A DNA stretch of 64,000 nucleotides from Streptomyces sp. NBC_00490 (GTDB lineage: Bacteria; Actinomycetota; Actinomycetes; Streptomycetales; Streptomycetaceae), in NCBI RefSeq assembly GCF_036013645.1, contig NZ_CP107869.1, forward strand, positions 3,720,001-3,784,000, given 5' to 3'. A program made the translations under genes and the position numbers. Of this stretch, positions 33,477 to 44,290 are shown piece by piece; position 1 is the stretch's first letter; each line of letters starts with the position of its first letter. Under the pieces are notes generated by a model. It was not told the DNA's origin. It saw nothing but the letters and a program-made list of their open reading frames with translations, and did no database searches.

Positions 33477-35404
33477 TGGCCGGGCCCATGGGGCGCATGA
33501 TGGCCGGGACCGGCCCCGATCACCGGTCGATGGACTTCAAGGTGTCGGGACGGCGGCTCCTGTCCCACTTCCGGCCGGAGCGGTTCACGGTCTACGCGCT
33601 GGTGTTCTGTGTGTTCGTCAGCGTGGGTCTGTCGGTCGTCGGGCCGAAGATCCTCGGCGAGGCCACCGACCTGGTCTTCGCGGGCATCGTCGGACGGCAG
33701 ATGGAGCCCGGCGCCTCGAAGGAGCAGGTGCTCCAGGCGATGCGGGAGCGCGGGGACGGCCAGGTCGCCGACATGCTCCGCAGCACCGACTTCACCCCGG
33801 GCGAGGGCATCGACTTCGGTGCCGTCGGCCATGTCCTGCTGATCGCGCTCGTCGTGTTCGTCGCCGCCGGGCTGCTGATGCTGGTGGCGACGCGGCTGGT
33901 GAACCGGGTCGTCAACCGGACCATGTTCCGGATGCGGGAGGACGTACAGACGAAGCTGTCGCGGCTGCCGCTGTCGTACTTCGACAAGCGGCAGCGCGGT
34001 GAGGTGCTGTCCCGGGCGACGAACGACATCGACAACATCGGGCAGACCCTCAACCAGTCGATGGGCCAGCTCATCAACTCGATCCTCACCATCATCGGGG
34101 TGCTCGCGATGATGTTCTGGGTGTCGTGGCTGCTGGCGCTGGTCGCGCTCGTCACCGTGCCGCTGTCGTTCGTGATCGCCACGCGCGTCGGCAAGCGGTC
34201 TCAGCCGCACTTCGTGCAGCAGTGGCGCTCGACCGGCAAGCTCAACGCGCACGTCGAGGAGATGTACACCGGGCACACCCTGGTGAAGGTGTTCGGGCGG
34301 CAGGACGAGTCGGCGCAGCAGTTCGCCGAGCAGAACGAGGCGCTGTACGAGGCCGGGTTCAAGGCGCAGTTCAACAGCGGGATCATGCAGCCGCTGATGA
34401 TGTTCGTGTCGAACCTGAACTATGTGCTGGTCGCCGTGGTGGGTGGCCTGCGCGTCGCCTCCGGCACGCTGTCCATCGGTGATGTGCAGGCCTTCATCCA
34501 GTACTCGCGCCAGTTCTCGATGCCGCTGACGCAGGTCGCGTCGATGGCGAACCTGGTGCAGTCCGGGGTCGCCTCGGCCGAGCGGATCTTCGAGCTGCTC
34601 GACGCGGAGGAGCAGGAGGCCGACCCGATGCCGGGCGAGCGGCCCGCCGAGCTGCGGGGGCGGGTGGCGCTGGAAGGCGTGTCCTTCCGGTACGACCCCG
34701 AGAAGCCGCTCATCGAGGATCTGTCGCTCAAGGTGGAGCCGGGGCACACGGTCGCGATCGTGGGGCCGACGGGCGCGGGCAAGACCACGCTGGTCAACCT
34801 GCTGATGCGGTTCTACGAGGTCTCCGGCGGGCGCATCACTCTCGACGGGGTCGACATCGCGCGGATGTCCCGGGACGAACTGCGGGCCGGGATCGGCATG
34901 GTGCTCCAGGACACCTGGCTGTTCGGCGGCACGATCGCGGAGAACATCGCGTACGGGGCCTCGCGGGAGGTCACCCGGGGCGAGATCGAGGAGGCCGCGC
35001 GGGCCGCGCACGCGGACCGGTTCGTCCGGACGCTGCCCGACGGGTACGACACCGTGATCGACGACGAGGGCTCGGGGGTCAGCGCCGGTGAGAAGCAGCT
35101 GATCACCATCGCGCGGGCGTTCCTGTCCGACCCGGTGATCCTGGTCCTCGACGAGGCGACGTCGTCCGTCGACACCCGGACCGAGGTGCTGATCCAGAAG
35201 GCGATGGCGAAACTGGCGCACGGACGGACGTCGTTCGTGATCGCGCACCGGCTGTCGACGATCCGGGACGCGGACACGATTCTGGTGATGGAGAACGGGT
35301 CGATCGTGGAACAGGGTTCACACGGGGACCTGTTGGCCGCGGACGGCGCGTACGCGCGGCTGTACAAGGCACAGTTCGCGCAGGCGGTGGCCGAGGTCGA
35401 CTGA
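33476..35404 (+). CDS. ABC exporter subunit 2 (TMD-NBD) with divergent signature motif
   Basis: A 642-residue half-transporter with a longer N-terminal extension and an extra loop of about 60 residues between the first two helices (residues 65-120, as in many actinobacterial exporters). In the NBD, Walker A is GPTGAGKTTL, the signature is GVSAGEKQLITIARAF (LSGGQ changed to VSAGE), and Walker B is canonical ILVLDEATSSVD. Its intact Walker B complements the defective one of subunit 1, so the dimer should have one active and one degenerate site. Substrates of such pairs are usually drugs, lipids or peptides; no clue is present here. Confidence 0.9.
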   Translation: MAGPMGRMMAGTGPDHRSMDFKVSGRRLLSHFRPERFTVYALVFCVFVSVGLSVVGPKILGEATDLVFAGIVGRQMEPGASKEQVLQAMRERGDGQVADMLRSTDFTPGEGIDFGAVGHVLLIALVVFVAAGLLMLVATRLVNRVVNRTMFRMREDVQTKLSRLPLSYFDKRQRGEVLSRATNDIDNIGQTLNQSMGQLINSILTIIGVLAMMFWVSWLLALVALVTVPLSFVIATRVGKRSQPHFVQQWRSTGKLNAHVEEMYTGHTLVKVFGRQDESAQQFAEQNEALYEAGFKAQFNSGIMQPLMMFVSNLNYVLVAVVGGLRVASGTLSIGDVQAFIQYSRQFSMPLTQVASMANLVQSGVASAERIFELLDAEEQEADPMPGERPAELRGRVALEGVSFRYDPEKPLIEDLSLKVEPGHTVAIVGPTGAGKTTLVNLLMRFYEVSGGRITLDGVDIARMSRDELRAGIGMVLQDTWLFGGTIAENIAYGASREVTRGEIEEAARAAHADRFVRTLPDGYDTVIDDEGSGVSAGEKQLITIARAFLSDPVILVLDEATSSVDTRTEVLIQKAMAKLAHGRTSFVIAHRLSTIRDADTILVMENGSIVEQGSHGDLLAADGAYARLYKAQFAQAVAEVD

Positions 35405-35449
35405 GGAGGGGGCGGGGCAGGTCGGCGGTCGGCTGCGGGCGCGTGGGGG

Positions 35450-35530
35450 CTGGTCGCGCAGTTCCCCGCGCCCCTGAAGGGGCGCTCAGCTGAACGCGCC
35501 TTTTAGGGGCGCGGGGAACTGCGCGACCAG
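35450..35530. repeat. 26-bp inverted repeat, probable bidirectional terminator
   Basis: Arms at 35450-35475 and 35505-35530 are exact inverted copies of 26 bases (starting CTGGTCGCGCAGTTCC) around a 29-base loop. This palindrome type is scattered through Streptomyces intergenic regions. Here it lies between the convergent ABC exporter and sigma factor genes, 45 and 23 bases from their stops, and could terminate both. Confidence 0.85.
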
Positions 35531-35553
35531 CCACAGCGCACCCGCGCCCGGCG

Positions 35554-36687
<1,134 letters not shown>

Positions 36688-36953
36688 GGGGGCGACCTCC
36701 AGGATGATCGCTGCAGAAGTGAGCGGCAGCGCTGTTTCGGGGGCGGAGTCGACGGCCTCGCCGCTGTCCGTCCCGTACGCGATGAGCGGAACCGCGGGGG
36801 TGTGGGACCCGCTGGGGACGGATCGGCCGCGCTCCGAGGACTCAGGCACCGGAACCCAGTGTGGAGTACGACACATCGCCGCCACGAGGGGCGTGCGGTG
36901 ACTTTTTGAGTCCGGTCCGTGACCGGGTGGTTACCCTGACGGAGGCGAACCCC

Positions 36954-38855
36954 TCAGAGAGCTGCGGCTCCGTGCCCGCGCAGCGCCTGGTCGTACTGCT
37001 GGAGCACCCACAATTCGTTCTGTACGGCGGCCAGTTGCGCCGGGTCTCCGTGGGTTCCCAGCCGGGTGAGCGTGGACTGGATGTCGATGATGCGGCGCTC
37101 GACGGCGCGGCGGCGGACCGCCACCAGCTGTACACCCGCGTAGATCTCGTCGACGGTCTTGCGCATGATCGCCTCGACGGCCAGCTCCGTGACCATCGCG
37201 CGGACCGTGTCGTCGGGCGCGGCCTCGCGGACTCTCACGAGGTAGTCCTGGGAGTCCTGCACGCCGTACTCGGCGCCGCCGGCCTCCATGATCGCCTGGC
37301 GTACGGCGGCGTAGGGCGCGGCGGTGAACTCGTCGATGCCGTACGCGTCGAAGGCCGGGGAGACCAGCTCGGGGCGCTGGAGGGCGAGTTTGAGGAGCTC
37401 GCGTTCGGTGGCGTAGACGGGGTTGCGGAGGTTGAGGGCCGGTCCCGATGCCTGGGGCCGGGGTGCGGAGTCGTACTGCTGCGGGCCGCGGGCGGCCGGT
37501 GCCGGGCCCTTGCCGCCGCGGTCGCGGGCCCAGCGGGCCAGCTGGGCCACCCGCTTGACCACGAACTGGGTGTCGAGGATGCCGAGCATGCCGGCGAGCT
37601 GGACGGCGACCTCGTGCTGGGCGCCGCTGTTCTTGATGCGGGCGACGATCGGGGCGGCCTCGTCCAGGGCGGCCGCCCGGCCCGCCGGGGTGTCCAGGTC
37701 GTAGCGGACGACGATCTGGCGGAGCGCGAACTCGAAGAGCGGGGTGCGGGGTTCGGCGAGCTCGGCCACCGCCTCGTCGCCCTTGGCGAGGCGCAGCTCG
37801 CAGGGGTCCATGCCGTCGGGGGCGATCGCGATGTACGTCTCGGCGGCGAACTTCTGGTCGTCCTCGAAGGCGCGCAGGGCCGCCTTCTGGCCGGCCGCGT
37901 CGCCGTCGAAGGTGAAGATCACACGGGCCGAGCCGTTGTCCATCAGGAGCCGGCGGAGGATCTTGATGTGGTCGCTGCCGAAGGCGGTGCCGCAGGTGGC
38001 GATGGCGGTCGTGACGCCCGCGAGGTGGCAGGCCATGACGTCGGTGTAGCCCTCGACGACGACCGCGCGGGACACCTTGGCGATGTCCTTCTTCGCCAGG
38101 TCGATGCCGTAGAGGACCTGCGACTTGCGGTAGATCGGTGTGTCGGGCGTGTTGAGGTACTTGGGGCCGGTGTCCGCCTCGTAGAGCTTGCGGGCGCCGA
38201 AGCCGACGACCTCGCCGCCGATGTCGCGGATCGGCCACATCAGGCGGCCGCGGAAGCGGTCGATGGGGCCGCGGCGGCCCTCCTGGGAGAGGCCGGAGAG
38301 CAGGAGCTCCTTGTCGGTGAAGCCCTTGCCGCGCAGATAGCGGGTGAGGTGGTCCCAGCCCTGGGGGCTGTAGCCGACGGAGAAGTGCTCGGCGGCGGAC
38401 TGGTCGAAGCCGCGCTCGGCGAGGAACTTGCGGCCGGCGTCCGCCTCGGGGCTGGTGGCGAGCTGTTCCACGTACCAGTCGGCGGCGATCTTGTGGGCCT
38501 CGACCAGGCGGATCCGTTCACCGCGCTGGTGGGAGGGGTTGTAGCCGCCCTCCTCGTAGCGCAGCGTGATGCCGGCCTGTCCGGCGAGGCGCTCGACCGC
38601 CTCGGAGAAGGAGAGGTGGTCGACCTTCATCACGAACGTGATGGTGTCGCCGCCCTCCTGGCAGCCGAAGCAGTGGAAGAGACCCTTGCTGGGGCTGACC
38701 TGGAAGGACGGCGACTTCTCGTCATGGAAGGGGCACAGGCCCTTGAGGTTGCCTCCGCCCGCGTTGCGCAGCTGGAGGTACTCGGACACCACGGCGTCGA
38801 TCGGGACCGCGTCCCGTACCGCCTTCACGTCCTCGTCGTTGATCCGTCCTGCCAC
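36954..38855 (-). CDS. dnaG: DNA primase
   Basis: A 633-residue replicative primase. The N-terminal CHC2 zinc finger is GLCPFHDEKSPSF ... LFHCFGCQEGGD (residues about 39-70). The RNA polymerase core includes the TOPRIM domain (VVVEGYTDVMACH near 267 and IFTFDGDAAGQKAALRA near 315). A C-terminal helicase-binding region of about 190 residues is linked by an Ala/Pro-rich segment (450-470). It synthesises RNA primers at the replication fork. The start is GTG 38855. It lies upstream of hrdA on the same strand with about 270 bases between, so shared transcription is possible. Confidence 0.95.
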   Translation of the reverse strand: MAGRINDEDVKAVRDAVPIDAVVSEYLQLRNAGGGNLKGLCPFHDEKSPSFQVSPSKGLFHCFGCQEGGDTITFVMKVDHLSFSEAVERLAGQAGITLRYEEGGYNPSHQRGERIRLVEAHKIAADWYVEQLATSPEADAGRKFLAERGFDQSAAEHFSVGYSPQGWDHLTRYLRGKGFTDKELLLSGLSQEGRRGPIDRFRGRLMWPIRDIGGEVVGFGARKLYEADTGPKYLNTPDTPIYRKSQVLYGIDLAKKDIAKVSRAVVVEGYTDVMACHLAGVTTAIATCGTAFGSDHIKILRRLLMDNGSARVIFTFDGDAAGQKAALRAFEDDQKFAAETYIAIAPDGMDPCELRLAKGDEAVAELAEPRTPLFEFALRQIVVRYDLDTPAGRAAALDEAAPIVARIKNSGAQHEVAVQLAGMLGILDTQFVVKRVAQLARWARDRGGKGPAPAARGPQQYDSAPRPQASGPALNLRNPVYATERELLKLALQRPELVSPAFDAYGIDEFTAAPYAAVRQAIMEAGGAEYGVQDSQDYLVRVREAAPDDTVRAMVTELAVEAIMRKTVDEIYAGVQLVAVRRRAVERRIIDIQSTLTRLGTHGDPAQLAAVQNELWVLQQYDQALRGHGAAAL

Positions 38856-38915
38856 GAGGTGAGTCTACGGGGCAGAACTGACACTCATGGGGCGAGCTGT
38901 CCGTCGGCCGGGGGT

Positions 38916-38933
38916 CCGGGGGTTGCCCCCCGG
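38916..38933 (-). terminator. short GC hairpin after the flavoprotein gene
   Basis: CCGGGGG and CCCCCGG around a TTGC loop, 28 bases beyond the stop of the minus-strand oxidoreductase and 60 bases before the dnaG start. It has no U-tract, as is usual in Streptomyces. It would separate the two transcription units. Confidence 0.5.
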
Positions 38934-38960
38934 GAGTTGCGGCCGGGGCAGGGCGGACAT

Positions 38961-40226
38961 CTAAGGGACGAGGTTTTCGAGCGGAACGTGCGGGTCCGCC
39001 AGCGCCTCGGTGTCCACCTGTGTCTTCGAGCGAATCAGCTGTTGGACGGGCTCTGTGACGTCCCACACGTTCACGTTCATCCCGGCGAGCACGCGGCGCT
39101 CCTTCACCCAGAACGCGATGAACTCACGCTTTCCTGCGTCCCCTCGAATCACCACTTCGTCGTACGACCCCGGGGGCGCCCAGCCGCTGTACTCCATCCC
39201 CAAGTCGTACTGGTCGGAGAAGAAATAGGGCACGCGGTCGTAGGCGAGGTCGCGGCCGAGCATCGCGCGGGCCGCCGAGGGGCCGCCGTTGAGGGCGTTG
39301 GCCCAGTGCTCGACGCGCAGCCGGGTGCCGAAGAGGGCGTGGTGGAAGGAGGCCACGTCACCGGCGGCGTAGATGTCGGGGTCGGAGGTGCGCAGCCGCT
39401 CGTCGACCACGATCCCGCCGCCGTAGGCGCGCTCGGCGATCTCCAGTCCCGCGGCCTCGGCGAGGGCGATGCGCGGGGCGGCGCCGATCGCGGCGAGGAC
39501 GTCGTGGGCCGGGTGCTCCTCGCCGTCGTCGGTGCGGGCGGCCAGCACCATGCCGTCCTGGCCGATGATCTCGGTCAGTCTCGCGCCGAAGTGGAAGCGG
39601 ACGCCGCGCTCCCGGTGCAGGTCGGCGAAGAGAGAGCCGAGCTCGGGGCCCAGCACGGAGTGCAGGGGGGTCGGCTCGGGTTCCACGACGGTGACCTCGG
39701 CGCCGTACTCGCGGGCCGCCGCCGCGACCTCCAGGCCGATCCAGCCGGCGCCGGCGATCACGATGTGGCCGTTGTCCCGGCCGAGGGCGGCCAGCACGCC
39801 TTTGAGCCGTTCCGCGTGGGCGAGGCGGCGCAGGTGGTGGACGCCCGCGAGGTCCGTGCCCGGGATGTCGAGGCGGCGGGGCTCGGCACCGGTGGCGATG
39901 AGGAGCTTGTCGTAGTGCACGAGCGTGCCGTCGTCGCCGAAGCGGACGGTCTTCGCGGTGCGGTCGATCGCGTCGACGGTCTGGCCGAGGTGCAGCTCGA
40001 TGTCGTTGCGCGCGTACCAGGCCGGCTCGTGCACGAAGACGCTGTCGCGCTCCTCCTTGCCGAGCAGATAGCCCTTGGACAGGGGCGGGCGCTCGTAGGG
40101 GTGATCGCGTTCGTCGCAGATCAGTATCACGCGGCCCGTGAAGCCCTCCGCGCGGAGCGTCTCGGCCGCCTTGGCGCCGGCGAGACCGCCTCCGACAATG
40201 ACGAATGTCTGATCCGCGTCGACCAC
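38961..40226 (-). CDS. ferredoxin reductase-like NAD(P)/FAD oxidoreductase
   Basis: A 421-residue two-dinucleotide-binding flavoprotein. The FAD loop is TFVIVGGGLAGAKAAETLR (residues 8-26), then YERPPLSKGYLLG typical of rubredoxin/ferredoxin-NAD reductases. The NAD loop is HIVIAGAGWIGLEVAAAARE near 155, followed by DIYAAGDVASF and a C-terminal reductase dimerisation domain. It would pass electrons from NAD(P)H to a ferredoxin or rubredoxin; no partner gene is adjacent. GTG 40226 has GAGGAGG upstream. It is transcribed alone toward dnaG. Confidence 0.88.
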   Translation of the reverse strand: MVDADQTFVIVGGGLAGAKAAETLRAEGFTGRVILICDERDHPYERPPLSKGYLLGKEERDSVFVHEPAWYARNDIELHLGQTVDAIDRTAKTVRFGDDGTLVHYDKLLIATGAEPRRLDIPGTDLAGVHHLRRLAHAERLKGVLAALGRDNGHIVIAGAGWIGLEVAAAAREYGAEVTVVEPEPTPLHSVLGPELGSLFADLHRERGVRFHFGARLTEIIGQDGMVLAARTDDGEEHPAHDVLAAIGAAPRIALAEAAGLEIAERAYGGGIVVDERLRTSDPDIYAAGDVASFHHALFGTRLRVEHWANALNGGPSAARAMLGRDLAYDRVPYFFSDQYDLGMEYSGWAPPGSYDEVVIRGDAGKREFIAFWVKERRVLAGMNVNVWDVTEPVQQLIRSKTQVDTEALADPHVPLENLVP

Positions 40227-40403
40227 TTGATGCCTCCTCGTAAGGGTGCCGCCACAGGGGAGCGTCCCGCACGGAGCGTGATGGGGGAAGAGGGAGTGGC
40301 CCGATCAGGCCACGGAGGGTCACATTCGGGCGCGTTTGGCGTCACCCGTGGCACATATGTCGCACAAGTACCCGGTCGTGGACACACGCACACGGCAGCG
40401 CTC

Positions 40404-41657
40404 TCACATGTGCCCCGTCAGCCGTGCGTGCAGCGAGCGGGCCGAGGCGTCGGTGAGGGAGGCGACCTGGTCGACGATCACGCGTTTGCGGGCGCGGTCG
40501 TCGGGGGCCTGGTCGAAGACCGCGCGGAACTGCGGCTCCAGGCCGTCCGGGGCGCGGCGGGTGAGCGCCTCGGCGAGTTCGGCGACCACGATCCGCTGGT
40601 CCGCCCGCAGCCGCTCCTGCTCGGCGCGCTGCATGACGTACCGGTCGGCGACCGCCTTGAGGACCGCGCACTCCAGCCGGGTCTCGTGGGGTACGACGAG
40701 TTCGGCGGTGTAGCGGGTCAGCCGCCCGGTGCCGTAGCGCGCGCGGGTGGCGGCCTCCGCTGCGAGGCAGAAGTGGCCGATGAGCTGGCTGGTGGCGTCC
40801 TTCAGCCGGGACTGGGCCACGGCCGAGCCGTCGTAGCCGTGCGGCCACCAGGGCTGGTCCTGGAGCCGGTCGAGGGCCGCCGCGAGTTCCGCCGGGTCGG
40901 TGTCCTGCGGGACGTACCGGCCGAGGGCCACCGCGAAGACCGCCTCGCGCTCGGGTTCGGCGTGCAGGTAGTTGGGGTCGATGTGGCCGGCGTGCAGTCC
41001 GTCCTCGACGTCGTGGACCGAGTACGCCACGTCGTCGGACCAGTCCATGACCTGGGCCTCGAAGGTGGTGCGGGTGCCGGGGGCGGCCTTGCGGACCCAG
41101 TCGAAGACGGGGCGGTCGTCGTCGTACACACCGAACTTGGGGCTCTTGGGGTCGGTGGGGTGGGCGCCTCGGGGCCAGGGGTACTTGGTGGCCGCGTCGA
41201 GGGCGGCCCGGGTGAGGTTGAGGCCGACGGAGCCTTCGGAGGTGAAGCGTTTGGGTTCGATGCGGGTGAGGAGTCTGAGGGACTGGGCGTTGCCCTCGAA
41301 GCCGCCGCAGTCCTCGGCGAATTCGTTCAGCGCCTGTTCGCCGTTGTGACCGAAGGGCGGGTGGCCGAGGTCGTGGGCGAGGCAGGCGGCTTCCACCAGG
41401 TCCGGGTCACAGCCGAGGGCGGCGCCGAGTTCGCGGCCCACCTGGGCGCATTCCAGGGAGTGCGTGAGACGGGTGCGGGGGCTGGCGTCCCAGGCCTGGC
41501 TGCGGGTTCCGGGGGTGACGACCTGGGTCTTGCCGGCCAGGCGGCGGAGGGCCGATGAGTGGAGGATGCGGGCGCGGTCGCGTTGGAAGGCGGTGCGGCC
41601 GGGGCGTTTGTCCGGTTCCGGGGCCCAGCGTTCGGTTGACTCCAGGTCGTACGACAT
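40404..41657 (-). CDS. dgt: deoxyguanosinetriphosphate triphosphohydrolase-like protein
   Basis: A 417-residue HD-domain dNTPase. It has [14 protein letters not shown] near 38, [16 protein letters not shown] near 62 (the first metal His), the HD pair [20 protein letters not shown] near 92, and [17 protein letters not shown] near 190 for the last metal Asp. These enzymes hydrolyse dNTPs to deoxynucleoside plus tripolyphosphate and help control dNTP pools, sensible beside dnaG. The short N-terminus ([20 protein letters not shown]) is the usual form in actinobacteria. Confidence 0.93.
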   Translation of the reverse strand: MSYDLESTERWAPEPDKRPGRTAFQRDRARILHSSALRRLAGKTQVVTPGTRSQAWDASPRTRLTHSLECAQVGRELGAALGCDPDLVEAACLAHDLGHPPFGHNGEQALNEFAEDCGGFEGNAQSLRLLTRIEPKRFTSEGSVGLNLTRAALDAATKYPWPRGAHPTDPKSPKFGVYDDDRPVFDWVRKAAPGTRTTFEAQVMDWSDDVAYSVHDVEDGLHAGHIDPNYLHAEPEREAVFAVALGRYVPQDTDPAELAAALDRLQDQPWWPHGYDGSAVAQSRLKDATSQLIGHFCLAAEAATRARYGTGRLTRYTAELVVPHETRLECAVLKAVADRYVMQRAEQERLRADQRIVVAELAEALTRRAPDGLEPQFRAVFDQAPDDRARKRVIVDQVASLTDASARSLHARLTGHM

Positions 41658-41718
41658 GTCTCGACAGTAAGGGCAGGGACTGACAAACGGAGCGTGCCTT
41701 CGCGTCTGCCTGGTTCCG

Positions 41719-42624
41719 CTATCCGGCGAGAGCGGCCGGTGTGTGGTTGCTCGCGCCCCCGAGGTTGGCCATCTGGTCGTACCTGTGCAGGAGGAGCCGC
41801 GCCATCGCGGGGTGGGTGCCCAGGGGGGCCGAGGCGATCCACGGGGCCGCCTCCGCGCACTCCGTGGCGAAGCGGCCGGGGGCCGTGAAGTAGGAGGCGA
41901 TGGCGATGCGCGTGCGGCCGCTCGCCGCGAGGGCCTCGATGGCGTCGGGGACCCTGGGAGCCGCCGTCGTCGCGTAGGCGGGGACGACCGGGACGCCGAG
42001 CCGGTCGGAGAGGAGCTGGGCCGTGCGGCCGGTGTCGACCTTGGACTCCGGGTCGCGGGAGCCCGCCGCCGCCAGCACCACCGCGGTGCGGCCGCGCGTC
42101 GCGTCGTCCATGCGGGTGCGCCAGCCGGCCTCGACGAGGCGGGAGTACAGGGTCTCCACCAGGATGGGGTGCGGGCCGAGCGGGGCGGCCACGCGGGCGC
42201 GTACCCGGGTCGCGGCGGCCATCTCGGGGATGTCGCGCTTGACGTGGTAGCCGCGGCTGAGCAGGAGCGGGACGAGGATCGCCTCGCGGTCGCCGAGGGC
42301 GGCGAGGGTGTCGGGCAGCAGGGGCTCGTTCAGCTCGATGTGGCCGAGGTGGACGGACAGGCCGGGGCGCAGGGCGCGGACCTTGTCGAGGAGGGTGCGC
42401 ACGGTGCTCAGGGCACGCGGGTCGCGGCTGCCGTGGGCGACGACGACGAGCGCGGGCTGTTCGGGGCGCCGCCTGCCGTCGAGCGACACGAGGCTGAGCT
42501 GGCTGGCGAGCTGGCTGCTGATCCGGTTCATGAGATGCGCCGTACTGTCGAGGTCGGCCCCCGGGAGCGGCAGGGCGCCGGGGCTGGCGGTGGACTCGTC
42601 GCGCGGAGGGTTCGACGGCGTCAT
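41719..42624 (-). CDS. sirohydrochlorin chelatase (CbiX/SirB type)
   Basis: A 301-residue chelatase with tandem halves. The first has [20 protein letters not shown] (catalytic His near 64), [19 protein letters not shown] and [20 protein letters not shown], and a second, more divergent repeat follows about residue 185 ([19 protein letters not shown]). It inserts Fe2+ or Co2+ into sirohydrochlorin. In this region the likely product is siroheme for the NirB nitrite reductase encoded at 58.3 kb. The first 45 residues are Pro/Ser-rich and probably disordered. Confidence 0.9.
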   Translation of the reverse strand: MTPSNPPRDESTASPGALPLPGADLDSTAHLMNRISSQLASQLSLVSLDGRRRPEQPALVVVAHGSRDPRALSTVRTLLDKVRALRPGLSVHLGHIELNEPLLPDTLAALGDREAILVPLLLSRGYHVKRDIPEMAAATRVRARVAAPLGPHPILVETLYSRLVEAGWRTRMDDATRGRTAVVLAAAGSRDPESKVDTGRTAQLLSDRLGVPVVPAYATTAAPRVPDAIEALAASGRTRIAIASYFTAPGRFATECAEAAPWIASAPLGTHPAMARLLLHRYDQMANLGGASNHTPAALAG

Positions 42625-42834
42625 GAACAGATGGTCGCGGTGGGAGGTTGCCGACCCGTTGCGCCAAGATAACGGGGATTTTCCGTGGGTTCACGGTGGG
42701 GTGGGTGGCCGCTGTGAGCTGTTCTGACCTGCGGTTTCGCCAGGACCGGTGAGGCTGGTCACGTGTCCTTCGGCGAACCGTCGGGGCTTGCAGCACGTCC
42801 CTGACTGTCGAAGGACGACCAGGGAGGGGCCCCC

Positions 42835-43521
42835 GTGAGACTGCGCAGGCCGCACAGGCCACGTATCCCCCGCACCCGTACCGGGCAGCGGCGGCTGGTG
42901 CAGGCCGTGATGCTCGGGTGCGTGCTGGCGCTGCTGCCGGCGACGTGGATGTACGTCGTGACGGGCGACCGGCTGCGCACGACCGCGGACGTGCCGCACA
43001 CCGAGGTCGCCGTCGTCTTCGGCGCGGGGCTGTGGAACGACGAGCCGTCCCCGTACCTGGCCCACCGGCTGGACGCGGCGGCGAAGCTGTACCGCGAGGG
43101 CCGGATCGAGGTCGTCCTCGTGACCGGCGACAACAGCCGCGAGGACTACGACGAGCCCGACGCCATGCGCGCCTATCTGACCGAGCACGGCGTTCCCGAC
43201 CGGCGCATCGTCAGCGACTACGCCGGGTTCGACACCTGGGACTCCTGCGTCCGCGCCAAGAAGATCTTCGGCGTCGACCGGGCGGTCCTGATCAGCCAGG
43301 GCTTCCACATCCGGCGGGCCGTCGCGCTGTGCCAGCAGGCCGGTGTGACGTCGTACGGCATCGGGGTCGAGGCCAAGCACGACGCCACCTGGTACTACGG
43401 CGGGGCGCGGGAGGTCGTCGCGGCGGGCAAGGCGGCTCTGGACGCGGTCTTCGAGCCGGACCCCCGGTTCCTCGGCCCGCAGGAACCGGGGGTCGGGCAG
43501 GCGCTCGCTAGCGGCCGGTGA
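42835..43521 (+). CDS. DUF218/SanA-YdcF family membrane protein
   Basis: A 228-residue protein with one N-terminal membrane anchor (VQAVMLGCVLALLPATWMYV) and a periplasm-facing DUF218 domain. The domain reads VAVVFGAGLWNDEPSPYLAHR, EVVLVTGDNSREDYDEPDAM, DYAGFDTWDSCVRAKKIFG and AVLISQGFHIRRAVALC. It is closest to SanA, linked in enterobacteria to envelope integrity and vancomycin tolerance, though the biochemical role remains unknown. GTG 42835 is the start. Its last 14 bases overlap the 3' end of the convergent enoyl-CoA hydratase gene. Confidence 0.85.
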   Translation: MRLRRPHRPRIPRTRTGQRRLVQAVMLGCVLALLPATWMYVVTGDRLRTTADVPHTEVAVVFGAGLWNDEPSPYLAHRLDAAAKLYREGRIEVVLVTGDNSREDYDEPDAMRAYLTEHGVPDRRIVSDYAGFDTWDSCVRAKKIFGVDRAVLISQGFHIRRAVALCQQAGVTSYGIGVEAKHDATWYYGGAREVVAAGKAALDAVFEPDPRFLGPQEPGVGQALASGR

Positions 43522-44275
43522 AGCGCGGGGCGCGTTTCTCCAGGAAGGCGGTCATGCCCTCCTTCTGGTCGTGGGTCGCGAACAGGGCGTGGAACACGCG
43601 GCGTTCGTAGCGGATGCCGTCGCGCAGGCCCGTCTCCAGGGACCGGTCGACGCAGTCGCGGGCGGCCCTGACCGCCGTACGGCCGTACGAGGCGATCGTC
43701 TCCGCGGCCTCCAGGGCCTGCGTGAGGACCCGTTCGTCGGGGACGACCCGGGAGACCAGGCCGGCGCTCTCCGCCTCCCTCGCGTCCATCCTGCGGCCGG
43801 TGAGGACCAGGTCCATGGCCTTGGCCCGGCCGACGAGGCGGGTCAGACGCTGGGTGCCGCCGATGCCGGGGATCACGCCGAGCTTGATCTCGGGCTGGCC
43901 GAACACCGCCGACTCCCCCGCGATCACGAGGTCGCACATCATCGCCAGTTCACAACCGCCGCCCAGGGCATGGCCGTTGACGGCGGCGATCTTCGGGGTG
44001 CGGAGGTCCGCGAACTCCTCCCACGCGTGGAAGTAGTCCTCCGCGGCCATGTCCACGGCCGTCCTCGCGGCCATCTCCTTGATGTCGGCGCCCGCCGCGA
44101 AGACCTTCTCCGAGCCGGTGACGACGAAGCAGCCGGCCTCGGGGTCCGCGTCCAACGGGCGCAGGGCGTCGAGGAGTTCGGTCAGCAGCTCGCCGCTCAG
44201 CGCGTTGCGGACGTGCGGGCGGTGCAGGCGTACGGCCACGACACGGCCGTAGCGCTCGATCTTTATCGTGTTCAT
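43508..44275 (-). CDS. enoyl-CoA hydratase/isomerase family protein
   Basis: A 255-residue crotonase. The first oxyanion-hole strand is VFAAGADIKEMAAR (about 63-76), the second NGHALGGGCELAMMCDLVIA (about 104-123), then FGQPEIKLGVIPGIGGTQRL with the catalytic Glu region, and a C-terminal helix through KEGMTAFLEKRAPRF. Both catalytic Glu positions seem present, so hydration of 2-enoyl-CoA is likely, though the family also holds isomerases and hydrolases. ATG 44275 follows GGAGGAC. It is downstream of, and 15 bases from, the membrane reductase gene, probably in the same operon. Confidence 0.9.
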   Translation of the reverse strand: MNTIKIERYGRVVAVRLHRPHVRNALSGELLTELLDALRPLDADPEAGCFVVTGSEKVFAAGADIKEMAARTAVDMAAEDYFHAWEEFADLRTPKIAAVNGHALGGGCELAMMCDLVIAGESAVFGQPEIKLGVIPGIGGTQRLTRLVGRAKAMDLVLTGRRMDAREAESAGLVSRVVPDERVLTQALEAAETIASYGRTAVRAARDCVDRSLETGLRDGIRYERRVFHALFATHDQKEGMTAFLEKRAPRFTGR

Positions 44276-44290
44276 CTGTCCTCCGTGGAA

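Noticed and set aside
33428..35248. Minus-strand ORF of 606 codons over ABC subunit 2
   Set aside because: Antisense shadow; the plus strand has intact Walker and signature motifs.
36861..41558. Plus-strand ORF of 1,565 codons over hrdA leader, dnaG, flavoprotein and dgt
   Set aside because: Spans several confident minus-strand genes; its translation is low-complexity GC-driven sequence.
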